Source: Eutypella sp. D-1 (taxonomy: Eukaryota; Ascomycota; Sordariomycetes; Xylariales; Diatrypaceae). From it: a DNA stretch of 64,000 nt. Position 1 is the stretch's first letter. Every line of letters starts with the position of its first letter. The stretch is from NCBI GenBank assembly GCA_023313575.1, contig JAJTTP010000002.1, positions 62,001 through 126,000 on the forward strand, read 5' to 3'. This document shows, piece by piece, positions 1 to 10,984 of the stretch. The position numbers and the translations under genes were made by a program. Below the pieces are notes generated by a model that did not search any database, was not told the DNA's origin, and worked only from the letters and a program-made list of their open reading frames with translations.

Positions 1-1634
1 CTGCCGCAACCTGCTCTAAAGTGAAGGAGACTGTTGTGTCCTTGTTAATCTCAACCGTCAGCTCCTCGAAAAGACGCCGGCTCGCATCCCTATCCAACGG
101 AAGATCCTCATTTGGGCCGAAAATTTTCGGGAAGAACTCCGGCCTAAGGCGCCCCAGGACCAAATTCGCATCCGTCACTGTCAGTGGCCCGCCCTTGCGG
201 TAACAGGCCGGGCCCGGGTGGGCGGACGCGCTATCCGGACCGACTTTGAAAATGCCTGCTTCCCACTTGAGAATGCTCCCACCGCCGGCGGCGACCGTAT
301 TAATATCCAGCTGCGGGCTCTGCACGGTAACGCCCGCGGTCGTTGTCTCGAAGACTTGCTCCAACTTTCCGGCGAACCTGGATACGTCGGTGCTGGTGCC
401 ACCCATGTCAAACCCAATCACCGGGGTCTTATCCCGCTGATCGTACGCGGTCCTGGCGTACCCCACGCAGCCTCCGGCCGGGCCCGACAAGATAGCTCGT
501 AAACCAGAGAGGCCTGAGAACTCAACTAGGCCTCCATCGCTCTGCATAAATTCACAGCGACAGCCACTTGACCGGAGGTTCTCAAAACCGCTCTCGAATC
601 CGTTAATGTATCTCTTGATCTCAGGTGTTAGATAGGCGTCTGCCGTGGACGAGTTACCCCGGGGCACGATTTTAATCGTGGGCGACAGTTCTGCGCTAAG
701 TGAGATATGCGTGAACCCGATCTGCTCCGCCAGTCTCCCCACTGCCAGTTCATGATCACGAAACGTGTAGCTGTGCATGAGACACACGGCGATGGAGCGG
801 TACCCTTCATCATAGACCTCTTGGAGGGTTTGCCTGGCCATCTGGATATCTACAGTGAAGTTAGCGTCCGGTGCTTCCTAGATTCTTTGCGGTCCCACGT
901 GCCTATTGGTTTAAGAATTCTCACTGCCTCGCCAGTCACCCCTTGGACCAGAGTAGAGTCAGATTCCACATTCACCGGTACGGGGTTCTTCCTCTCCGTC
1001 CAGGCCTCTAGCGTTACCCTTTCGTCGACCTCCACAACTTTCGAGTATAGCACATCGGGCTTGTTTATGGTCATATCGAAGAGCTTCGGCCTTGATTGAT
1101 TTCCGATATGTAGTAGGTCCTGCTTGACGGTCACTCATTGCTGGCCTATCCCAGAGCCAGTACGGACGTGGATAGCACAGCTTACCTTCAGGCCCTTAGT
1201 GACTACGAACGCGGTGGGCTCTCCTTTACGCTCCAGAAGAGCATTCGTAGCGACCGTTGTACCCATCTTGATCGACTCTAGGAGCGTGTTAGCTGTCTCA
1301 AGCAGTGCTGGAAGCTCATTTTCAGTACTCACCGACTCCATTTAATGATATTTTCTGTCCCTTTGGGTACGATCTGCCCGTGGCTCGCTCCAGTACCCTC
1401 CGAATCGCCTCGACGGGGGCGTCCGGGTAGTTACTGGGATCCACAGACAGCAACTTTACCAATATGTCATCTTGACCCGGGACAGTAGCAACGCACTAGA
1501 TATATCGCATTAGCCTTTGTTGTCCAGCTAATTGAGTAGGCTTCAAATGGATGGGCCTAACAGACATCTGTAAAGGTGCCTCCCCTATCTATCGCGATGC
1601 GGATCCCCCGTGTCTGCTCAGGCATTGAACCCAT
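1..1634 (-). CDS. 5-oxoprolinase / hydantoinase family, N-terminal part (3' end outside window)
   Basis: ATP-dependent opening of 5-oxoproline or a related cyclic amide (hydantoinase A/oxoprolinase fold), cytosolic; 5-oxoprolinase belongs to glutathione turnover. Five exons can be joined: 1566-1634, 1333-1495, 1186-1277, 903-1119 and 849 to the edge, giving the first 463 residues of a family usually near 1,290. The N-terminus has the [11 protein letters not shown] nucleotide-binding motif, then [51 protein letters not shown] and [14 protein letters not shown], all family hallmarks. No frame break is seen once introns are removed. The intron at 850-902 appears to use a GC donor, and the first donor (GTCTGT) is weak. 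A second in-frame ATG lies at 1625. The nearest neighbour, an aminotransferase on the same strand, suggests shared amino-acid or cyclic-amide catabolism. Family call is firm; substrate (oxoproline versus hydantoin) is not decided. Confidence 0.9.
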
Positions 1635-2277
1635 GGTTTGGGTTGCAGAGAACTGTAAATGCGGATTTACTTTCTCGACTTCTCGTGTCGAATTCCTTCC
1701 TCAGTCAGGACTTAAAAGCAAACAGCCAGGGGTGACAGCAAGTCTATCCCCTACGAGGTAGCGAAGCACACACATCTTACGCTCTTTTTAAAACGCAAGG
1801 CCCTGAAGCTCGGCTTGCAATATCACCAGATGGTCGCCCATCGTCGTCAATCTGTCCCACGGTCTATGAATGCGTCAGCCGACGGGCTCCTCTCATCAGC
1901 ATTGACGATCGGCAGGATTGCGGGAATCCGATCTTCCTATCTTGCTTGGCCAAAATGATCGACCGCCCCCACCTAAGGCGCCACCCGTCCCACTTCCCCG
2001 CAATCCATTCTATCGGAGACCATTCTTGCAGTAGCGAGAGCTTGGGAGGACAAACGCTGTTTAATTGATGTTGGAGCTCCTCCCGGGTTTCGAGGAGGAG
2101 CACACACGCACAATACACAAGATGATCATCGAGAGCATGGAACGTAATAGCTCAACCCACTAATTGGTTCCCCATGTAATTCTTCCGACGCTAGTTGGTG
2201 ACTATACGGTGACTGGCAAACGTCACTGATAACCATTCCCGGCCCAAACTGTGTAGGGGCCGATTGCACTAGGCTCC
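1635..2277. other. spacer upstream of the oxoprolinase gene
   Basis: No supported gene. It must hold the oxoprolinase promoter and the aminotransferase 3' end. A short 84-codon open frame on the minus strand (1864-2118) has no recognisable similarity. A GGAGCTCC-centred palindromic stretch near 2072-2082 resembles similar stretches near 11,652, 13,996 and 18,033. Confidence 0.5.
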
Positions 2278-3606
2278 CTACTCAACACTCCTCACAGCGT
2301 TATCTAAGGCCTTTGCAAAATATGCGACGTTACCGTCGTTGAGACCCGCTATGGATATTCTTGATGTATCGGCCATGTAGACATGGTGTTTCTCTGCGTA
2401 TTTGATTAGTTATTTGAAGAAAGTAGGAGTGCACAGTGTCAAAAGTGCGTACCCTCAAGATACGCAACCTGCGATCGGCTTATCCCAGTATACCCGAACA
2501 TGCCGGTCTGCTTGATGAGATGTGACCAGTCCCCAGGAGTCTGAAGCTTTTTGAGCTCCTCGAACAGCTTATGGCGCATCGACTTGATGCGACCCGACAT
2601 GGTAACGAGGTCTTTCGCCCATTGACCCGCGATGGACGGCGTACCTAGCACAGCAGCAGCAATCCTAGCGCCATAAGCCGGTGGGTTCGAAATTGTGGCC
2701 CGCTGAACATTTTCGAGGATGGAGGACACGGTGCGTGTGGTCTCGGGCGTTCGGGTAACGAAAGATACGAGCCCGATCCGCTCTCCGTAGAGGCCCATGC
2801 TCTTGGCAAACGACAGACAGACGGACGCCTCCAGCTTTAGATCCTCTACGAAGTGCCTGATGGCCCAAGCGTCCTCGTCGACGGAGCCAGAGTTGAATCC
2901 CAGGTAGGCTGAGTCGAAGATGGGAAAGATCTCCTTCTCCCGTATCAACTCCGCGATCTCCCTCCACTGATCGTGCGAAGGGTCGCAGCCGGTCGGGTTG
3001 TGAGCACAGGCATGCAAAACGATGGCAGAGCCAGGACCAGCGCTCCTGAGGCCGGCCATATAGCTCTCAAAATCGAAAGCGCCAGCTTTGAAGTACGGAA
3101 GATGTTTTACCTCGTACCCCATTGATCTGAAGAGGAGATCGTGGTTCGACCACGTAGGGTTCGTGATATAGATCGTATTTATTCCGGCATCCGCCTTTTT
3201 CAAGGCGAGCCCTGCCAGCAATAGTGCGCCTGTCCCAGATAGTGATTGGCACGACGCGATCTGAGTGCCTGTCAGTATTGATGCGGTGGCCCCAGACTGT
3301 AATACTTACTCGACCGTCCTTGAACGCCTGGGTTCCGCCCAAGCAGAGCTTGACGGCCTCCTCCCGGAACTCTTTCAAGCCAGCAATGGGCAAGTACTCG
3401 TGGCCGCAGTCACCAATCTTATCCTCTGCAAGGCGAACCGACGGCAGAACCCATGGCTTGCCATTCTCATCTCGGTAGGTGCCCTGGCCAAGGTTGACCT
3501 TATTTGGGTCTTGGTCCGCGAGATATCTCCTAGTCAAGTCAAAAATGGCGTCCGGAGGGATGAATGCAGCGTTGTCAAACGCCGAGGTCTGCACCGTAGA
3601 ACCCAT
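2278..3606 (-). CDS. aspartate aminotransferase (class I PLP enzyme)
   Basis: Transfers the amino group between aspartate (or a related amino acid) and 2-oxoglutarate using pyridoxal phosphate. Exons 3310-3606, 2453-3260 and 2278-2393 (introns of 49 and 59 bp) give 406 residues, the normal length. Seen: GTYRDENGKPW near the N-terminus, HNPTG (about residues 186-190), FDSAYLGF with Asp216/Tyr219, SFAKSMGLYGERIG with the PLP lysine at Lys252, and the substrate-carboxylate arginine at Arg380 in the last exon (TSRISIAGLN). There is no clear mitochondrial leader: the protein starts directly at the family N-terminus, so it is probably cytosolic. Start is the ATG at 3606. As an accessory copy beside oxoprolinase it may act on an unusual amino acid; that is inference. 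Confidence 0.93.
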
Positions 3607-4786
3607 AATGAGAGCTGGGTCAAATATGCTGTAATCCGTAGCTAGGACTATGATTTGTGAGTGATATTACACTTGCTGTGGCTTCAAGATGATCTTGGGT
3701 TCGTTGTAACGATCTCGAGATAACTGTACCGCCTAGGTGCTTGTCGACCTGTAAAAATGAAGTATAATATGTCTATACTGACGACTTGGGGCATAGGTCG
3801 ACTGGATGTCTCCTAGGGATCGACTTGCGGATCGCCTGCCGACTAGGCGTCCGGTCTACGGACCAAGTACCGACTGGGCGCCCCGCCTACGGATCGCCTA
3901 CCGAAAGAGCACTGCACTCGCTATATCACGCACTAGAACCCAACTATTATTTTACCTATTCCTTATACTTACCCCTTAAGGTGGGGCCCTTTACTTGAAT
4001 CTTCGGGATCCCCCACTACATCTTGACAGTGGATTGGTTTGAACAAGAGAAATGCGATATGTATGGGGTCACCAGGGACTCCCTAATTGATGCCGAGGCC
4101 CGATACCGCAGAGCCCTGTCCACAGATTTGAGAGCATCGCCAATTTCATTACATGCATCGTGACCAGATAGTGGAACACAACCTTTGCCTAGTATGTATG
4201 AAAGAGTATCTTGACTCTTGAGGATCTAAATATCAACACTGGATTCGCCGGGAGGGCATTACCCTCCATCTCGCCCCCCTCGAGGGGGCATATTCGCCCA
4301 TTGTGGCATTCCTTCACAAAGAGCGGCCATACATCATGGAGCTCTGATAGTAGACGTCGGTCAGATCCCCGTGGGCAGAATCACAATGGGTCAAGCGATT
4401 CAGGATCGGGGAATCCCTAGATCTGAGAGGAGTGTCATAGCCCCGGCCTCACCCACGCGAAAGAGGGTTGCGCCTGACACTGTCGTCATTGCCGGGTGTG
4501 TTATTCATAGCCCACGGGATACAGTTTCACTCTCTTGGGAGGCTCTGGATACTAGTGATTATTATGTGCTCCTGCTCGGCTCGCAATGCCGGCGCGACTC
4601 TCGCAGATGCCGAGGTAGATCGACAATCCCGCAGTAGTGACTCGGTGACATTTGACGAAGTCTTTAAAGGACGGTTAAGTATGCCTCAATCCATTGAGTG
4701 CTTAATTCACAACAGGAGCAGTCAATTCGTTGTTTCCGATATAAGATTTCTCTTTTTGAACATTACGGCGATGAGTATATCTATGC
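3607..4786. other. spacer between aminotransferase and reductase genes
   Basis: No supported gene. Contains the aminotransferase promoter. Between about 3,780 and 3,915 there are imperfect repeats of a GGATCGCCTxCCGA-like unit, followed by a stretch ending in CCCCCACTACA that looks like the end of a long terminal repeat. No protein-coding remains of a transposon were recognised next to it. Confidence 0.45.
3749..4020. repeat. possible solo LTR-like relic
   Basis: The stretch begins TGTAAAAATG and ends CACTACA, so it carries the TG...CA termini of retroelement LTRs, with a pyrimidine/AT-rich middle containing short direct repeats. Flanking bases do not form a convincing target-site duplication and no second copy is present in the window. 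Tentative. Confidence 0.2.
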
Positions 4787-5921
4787 TTATGGCAAGATGC
4801 TCACTTGATCTACGAAATCGATCACGGTCTCTTTAAAGGTCTTAAACCTGAAACCAGGAAAATCCTCCTTCATGTCCCCCGTGTCGGCTTGGATATGGGT
4901 TTTGACCACCTGCACGCCGGTCGCGATCTTGCCCCGCAGAGACGGAAATGCATCGCTCATGATCTCGGACGCCCTCTGATACGTGAATGGCTCCGGCGCC
5001 ACTGGTACATATCGCTTGCCACCACAGGGCCCATTCAAGAGAGCTTGCACGTGGATCTCAGCAAGGTCTCTAACATCAATCCAGAAATTGAAGCGACAGG
5101 GCGGCAACGGCGCAGACGGATCACCCGACGCGACTCTCCACAGCATCCGATTAGACTCGTTCAGCTCTGCGGTTGACTTCGGAGGGACGGCGAGTGGACC
5201 GAAGACCATTGACGGGCATAGCGTCACAAGGTCGAAGTGCGGCTTTTTCTCCTTGACGAATTTCCAGGCTTCCTGTTCGGCGATCGTCTTGGAGGCGCGG
5301 TAAGCATCCTGGGGTGTGGCAGTGGGAGCTGCCGCCTCCTGTACCGTGATGGGGTTCCAGTCTTTGGATGAATATGTCCACGGTGTGCTTTCCGGTCTGG
5401 CCATGTCTAGCACGGCGCCGAAAGACGACGTCAGAACCACGCGCTTCACACCAGAATGCATGCTAGCCTCCATTATGGAACGGACGCCCTGTATGGCAGG
5501 CTGTATAAGGTCTCTTTCATAGTCCTCTACGTCGTATTTGAGTGGCTTCATAACACGGCGTCTTCAGTCAGCTAACAGTGCTAAACCCAGCGAGAAGGAG
5601 GTATTCAACTCACGCTTGCGACATGGATGACGCCTTCTATGTCTTTGACCGCATCTTGGAAGATACCGGGTGTGTTCAGGTCGTCAATAAAGTAGAAGCT
5701 CAGCTGCGAGGTATATTGAGACCTTGCGGCTAAGAATAGATCCGCTTTCTGTTTTGACCGAGCGACAGCCCGCACCTTGATACCTCTGCGTAGTAGAGTG
5801 TCAACTACGTGAGATCCGACGAGCCCCGTGGCCCCTGTTACTAATACCTGACTACATACTATGTCAACATCATCCAAACCACTACTGCTATAGGCGGGTG
5901 TGATACTTACCACATTGTCAT
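4787..5921 (-). CDS. NAD(P)-dependent reductase, Gre2 / dihydroflavonol-4-reductase-like (extended SDR)
   Basis: Extended short-chain dehydrogenase that reduces aldehydes or ketones with NADPH. Proposed exons 5911-5921 (11 nt), 5614-5851 and 4787-5545 give 335 residues, typical for Gre2/DFR proteins. Seen: the nucleotide-binding VTGATGLVGSH (residues 8-18), VIHVAS|P at the second junction, the catalytic Ser in VLTSSFGAV (about 123-124) and YRASK with Tyr165 and Lys169. The start was chosen because the long frame has only a GTG near 5925, while ATG at 5921 plus the GTAAGT donor at 5910 restores a conventional N-terminus (MTMCQVLVTG). The tail may be spliced once more: a GTGAGC donor lies just before the stop, so the last five residues are uncertain. 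It faces the GST gene across a 0.7 kb divergent promoter. Confidence 0.85.
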
Positions 5922-6655
5922 TCACGCAACGCTAAGAGGGATGACTTTCATCGGGAATGGGAGTACGATATCACAACATGGTATTTGCGACTGGCATTCT
6001 TGTAGCCGTGTTCGCCAAATCACGACACTCATGCTTGAAACTTTGTGGCTTCTAAAGGCCGAAGATCGAGCTAGCACGCAGGAGACGCTAGCAGCGGAGT
6101 GCCCCTTGACCCAGGGAGATAATGGACGAGAGTGCGGAGAGCGGGGTTGGGACAAGCGTCCGCCGACGATCATGGAGCTACAACGAACCCGCCCAAGTCT
6201 AGACATACTATATGGAATCTATATATAGATTCGGCGGAGCTCCTCTGGACACTAGTGAATTGGCCTATCACAGATTTGACGAATCCCCATTCAGGAGATC
6301 GCTGTATAGTCCAACAATTTCACATGACATCTCGAGGTCTTTCGAAGGACCAAACCCACAGCGACATGCGCACAATGACACGCTATTGTTGGCGCTTCCA
6401 GAGGAGCACCTTGGATGAGCCGGAATGCGGGGTTCAATCGAGGTTGGTGTTCGGTGCTTGCTCGACACGCTCCTCGCGTGATCGGCCTGATGGCCAGACG
6501 CCGTCGCGCTCGTTACGTCCGAGTATGCATCGGACACCTATTCATAACGGAGCCTCTCCTCGCCAGCTACCGTTGGTCTAGCTCACTTTCCCAGCACACA
6601 TTCACAATTTACATGAAAACAGAACCCTCAACTGCAGTGCAAAGGAACCGCCATC
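5922..6655. promoter_or_regulatory. divergent promoter region between reductase and GST genes
   Basis: 734 bp separating two genes transcribed away from each other, so both promoters must lie here. Open frames inside it overlap on both strands and look random. No specific operator could be identified by eye. Confidence 0.5.
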
Positions 6656-7472
6656 ATGTCGTTTGGAAAGATCTACACATATCCGAAGGCGCCTCGGTCG
6701 ACGATGGTCCTATTCGTGGCCGCGTACAACAAGCTTGATGTTGAGATTGTGAACGCATTCCCTATCAAAGTCTACACTGAAAAGGGCGGCGTCGGCGACG
6801 AGTATCTCTCCAAGTTTCACACCGGGAAGGTGCCCGCCCTCGAGACCGCCGACGGCTTCTGTGTATACGAGAGTATAGCAGTCGCCTGGTACCGTAAGTA
6901 CCACTCGTGGCTTGGCTTAGCACTCATCGCAATGTACATTTTCTGATGCACGGGAACAGTGGCAAAACAGGACCCGAACACCAAACTCACCGGCTCCAAC
7001 CTACAAGAGGAGACCACCATTCTTCGCTGGGCCTCATTCACCAATTACGAGCTGCTGCCGCCCATCATGGCCTGGATCAACCCCGTCATCGGCCGGTCAT
7101 CATCTAGTCCAGAGGGCCTGGCGAAACTCGAAGAGGCCTGCGAGCTCACTGTTCGCGCCATCGAGAAGGAGATCAAGGGGAAGCAGTACCTGGTCGGTAA
7201 CACGCTAACCCTTGCTGACCTCTTCGTCATCTCTGGCCTGGCAAGGGGCTATCAATATGTACGTCTTCTCCTAGTCACTTAGGATGTCCCCGACATTAGC
7301 TAACACTATTCTGCAGGTGTTTACCAAGAGTTGGGCAGCGAAGCATCCCATCGTACACGACTATTATATGAGGCTTAGGAACGACCCCGATGGGATTTTC
7401 GACCGCATACTTGGAAAACAGGTCATCCGGGACGAGCCCGGGGGCACGTATCCCGACTACGATGGATTGTAG
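6656..7472 (+). CDS. glutathione S-transferase, eEF1B-gamma-like
   Basis: Conjugates glutathione to electrophiles or isomerises them; cytosolic. Exons 6656-6893, 6960-7258 and 7317-7472 (introns 66 and 58 bp) give 230 residues. The N-terminal thioredoxin-like half has YTYPKAPRS, HTGKVPALET and the ESxA-type glutathione contact in YESIAVAWYLA. The C-terminal helical half contains GNTLTLADLF, the GST N-capping region. This layout matches the fungal eEF1B-gamma/theta-like GST group, without the large C-terminal domain of true elongation factor gamma. The start ATG at 6656 sits in GCCATCATGTCG. Small GSTs of this class are common tailoring or detoxifying members of fungal clusters; here it stands between the reductase and the regulator. 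Confidence 0.92.
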
Positions 7473-7858
7473 ATAGCACCTGTACATAGCACGAGGATGG
7501 TGTTAGAGATAAGAACGCATTGTTTTAGCATGAACCCACGCTGACCTTAGCGAATTCGCCCTGGTGTCACAGACCATGGATGGATTTTCAATGATAGCTA
7601 CGTAGTCACTACGGGAGGGGTTCCGCCATATGTTAGGCAACTTTGAACGCAAGATGGCCTTATAGTTATTTCCGTAGTGCCTGGATGCTTTTCAAGCTCA
7701 GTGGCCAATGAACAACGCAATTGACAGCGACGAGAATGGCGCGAGTTCGCTCCGTTACGAGCGGTTTCACCTATACTTACTAGAATCAAGAGATGTCACC
7801 TGAATGTTGAGGTTGGCGTGCTGCTTTCAGAGTCTGTTCATCGTAACTCCATCTCAAA
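7473..7858. other. convergent 3' spacer
   Basis: 386 bp between the ends of two converging genes. Nothing beyond presumed 3' untranslated regions was seen. Confidence 0.5.
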
Positions 7859-10422
7859 TTATAGGCTATGTAATACATTGATCTCATTCCACCGCGCTGC
7901 CACCCGTGACTCATTCAACACCGCCACTATCCACTCGCCAGGTGGCCAGGCATCCCTCACTGCGAACGTGCGCTCCATCCACTCCAGATATTTCGTCTCG
8001 GCGGAACTGATGGTCCCAAGTTGAGGGTGGTAGATGTCGCGGAACTGTCCATTTTCAACCCCGTGGGGAGAGCTTCCACCCCCGCTCAATGCCTCCATGA
8101 ATTTGGACAGGACCGCCTGGGCCGACGCAGAGTATATGCTCGGCCTGGCTATCTGTAGCACTTCTGACCCCGACATGAGTGGCTGCTCGAGTCCTAGAGC
8201 CATTAGGCGCACCACGCGCCACCCCATCATACAGGCCTTATATCCAATCAAGGTAACGAAGGGGTCCTCAATACACGGTATGCTACCGGTAGTAGCCGTC
8301 CCGTCTCCTAATATGAAGCCGACAGGGGGCGCTGCCAGCATCCGTATGACTTGCTCGAGAAGGTCCGTCACGCGGATAATGTCCCTATCCTCGTAGATAT
8401 CGCGGTGTGCCTTGGCGCGGGGCTTTCCGAGCTCCCACGCTGTCGAGATCGCCGTGGGCAGGCTATACTCCACAATTCCGCTCGTGAGTAGAGCATCTTG
8501 GTGTGTTAAGGAGATGGCAGTATAATTCCACGCCATCCAGACGGGGTGCCAAGGGGCTGCACCTGCGTGAGGGTTCACCGGGTCGCTGCCAACCACCACT
8601 GGCCAGGCCGTGGAGTTCGGCCTAGGCATTAGATCCGCCAAGTTGTTGAGTGCCTGCATGATAGGGGCCCGGTTTCCCTCTGTGATTATGGACAGGTTAT
8701 GTCGTGTATCGTTGCACCGGACATTGTTATACAAGAAGGTACTCGCCAGGGTCAACTCCCGCGTCATCATCTGGATTTGGATGATCAGCATAAGGGCCGC
8801 GAACGGAGAATACCAGAGCAGTCCAAGCGGACGTATCGCCGGGTCGGGGTTCATAAGATGCATCAGCGTTTCGTAGAGGTCCCCCTGTGCAGGTCTTGGG
8901 TCCACATTTGCATCGACATCGTCTTCCTCATTGAATGAGAATTCTGGTGCTCTTGCCAGCATATTCCAGGCGCTTGCCGTAGGTGCTGACCAGACGTCAT
9001 CTCTACACGGCACTGGATAATCAGTGTTAGTAGTGTCTCCATGTCTGGCAAGTTGGGCTTCGACAGTACTCACGCTCGTACTTGAGCTCCAAAGCCGTAA
9101 GTAGTGGCCGCACGTTGCAGGATACGGAAATTTGAGCGTCAAGATAATATAGGCAGTACATAGTGCTGTAATTCCAGTCAGACAGCAGCTATTTCACACA
9201 CGTAGAGCCCACACGTACCGTTTCCGTGACTCTTTTTCGATGAAGTGTTTCCAATTCTGCTCCGGGGTCAAGGCGGACGTCGACGTTGCCATGAACGCGT
9301 CAGCGGGGATCTCTCCTCCCTGGCCTGGCGACATCCCAGAACCTCCTAGGACGACGGCATCCTGAAGGAGCTGAAATTGTCTGGATGCATCCACTGTCTT
9401 TCGGTGGACCCTAATAGCTATAGGGAATAAATCATCGCGGCAGCTGTATATCGCGAAATAGGCGAAGAGCGTGTATGCCTGAATAACCCACATCTCTCGA
9501 AACCTCATCCGATCTTCCCGAACCTAGAAAGCGCATGTTAGATCGTAGTACTCCCGTCGTACTCTCTCCTATACAGGGTCATGCTCAACATACATATCTA
9601 TCGAGGGCCTGGTGGCCAGCCTGGAACAGAGCCAGACTGATGCTGTGATTCCTACCAGGGGAGTGATACAACGCCCCTATACATGCAACAGCCTGTAGAA
9701 GCGGCTCCTTTGTAGAACTTGCGTCGAAAGTCGGCCGATGTATCCCCGGAAAGGAAGGGTGGAATCTCTCAAAGAACGCTGTTATGAATTGGGGAAGCCG
9801 AAAGAGCCAGGATATATTCTGTGATAGGAACATGTCTGACACTGGCGTAGAACCCTGATAATGTGTGAGTTAAAATGCATGTGACTGCGACTGATTGAGT
9901 AGCTTACGGCATCTTCCCCTTGGCTTTGTTGATGGGGTGACCCGCCGATACTCTCTGGAGCCGTCGAGGATGTGACTACAGGCTGTGTCTTCGAGGACTC
10001 CGGAGACATGAGTCCCGTCTGCATACTCCCGGCAGGAGGAGGCTGCACCGCCGTGTCCTGATCTTGAGGGTGGCATTTTTTCACATGCCTCTTCCTCAAG
10101 TCACTATATCATAGATCAGCATCGGCAGGTCTCGAGTACAAGGAACACCTCGAACCTTCTCGAGAAGCTCACGTCGCAGTGCGGGCACGGGAATGGTCGC
10201 CGATTTGACTTCCTATGAACTTCATCTGTGTTAGAATCGGGAAGCTCTATCTATTAGCTCCCAGAGGCCTACCCGATGCAGTGTGACGATTTAAGTTTTC
10301 CTAAGAAATAGTCAGAGGACTTCTACATCTACTAAGGCCACGAGGCAGCATACTTGTCTTGTAAAACGGCTTGGACAGGCAGGACAGGAAAAAGGTTTGT
10401 TGTTCTCGTTTATGAGATCCAT
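7859..10422 (-). CDS. transcription factor with two C2H2 zinc fingers and a fungal_trans domain
   Basis: Likely pathway-specific regulator of the cluster, nuclear. Eight exons join cleanly: 10354-10422, 10273-10300, 10156-10225, 9908-10103, 9594-9854, 9219-9523, 9074-9165 and 7859-9012, total 724 residues. The N-terminus, invisible without splicing, encodes finger 1 (Cys13, Cys16, His29, His36) and finger 2 (Cys46, Cys49, His62, His67). Three introns cut the finger region. A Ser/Gln-rich linker follows, then the fungal-specific regulatory domain from about residue 125 (FHPSFPGIHRPTF, LLQAVACIGALYH, YCLYYLDAQISV, ELPCRDDVW), with a helical C-terminal part. This C2H2 plus fungal_trans plan (PF04082) is that of HxnR and related regulators, and differs from the commoner Zn2Cys6 type. 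The donor of the third intron (GTTCGA) is weak. It diverges from the oxygenase gene. Confidence 0.92.
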
Positions 10423-10889
10423 TCCTGCGATCGTTTACACGCAAGACGTCGTTTCGACGGGCACGGGTTGCGCACTAGAGGAGCATCCGAGACCGTAGAG
10501 GAATTATTCAATCACGACACGATTGCGCAGGACAGAGATCAGATCACCTAGATCGTGTATCCGATCCTATCGCAATCACACACGTTCGACTAGAGGCCAC
10601 GGCATTAACAAAGGTGGTGATAGGAAATCAGATCAAGCTGATGTTGAGCAGTACGGCACGAAGCACCATGCCTCGATTCCTTATCTTCGCCCTCACTACT
10701 CCGTAGTTAGGGTGATATCTCGAGTCGAGCTAAAGTCCAGAGATTGGGCTATCGAGGCAAGGATCGGATGCGCTATTATGGAGAACCTACAGGGTTCAGA
10801 TTCGTGGGGTGCAGTAGTGAACAAGACTACAGGGGTGTAAGGAGTCTCAGGGGTTGAGATATCGCGGGGTAGGGCGACGCCAAGTCCTT

Positions 10890-10912
10890 CTATGTGGTTG
10901 CTAGCCACATAG
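10890..10912. repeat. 8-bp inverted repeat (hairpin)
   Basis: CTATGTGG and its exact reverse complement CCACATAG separated by 7 bases. Function unknown; could be an operator-like palindrome or chance. Confidence 0.4.
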
Positions 10913-10958
10913 TTGCGAAGATAGGTACTTTTACGGAACTATTCCCACCTTTTATTGT

Positions 10959-10984
10959 CTCTTATCGAGCCTTTTCGATAAGAG
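10959..10984. repeat. 10-bp perfect inverted repeat (hairpin)
   Basis: CTCTTATCGA and TCGATAAGAG separated by six bases. Each arm carries a TTATCG/CGATAA core that overlaps a GATA-type element, of interest near possible nitrogen-catabolism genes. Function unproven. Confidence 0.45.

Noticed and set aside
850..1634. Several short minus-strand frames that at first suggest a broken oxoprolinase
   Set aside because: Introns with branch points and conserved joins connect them into one intact N-terminal region.
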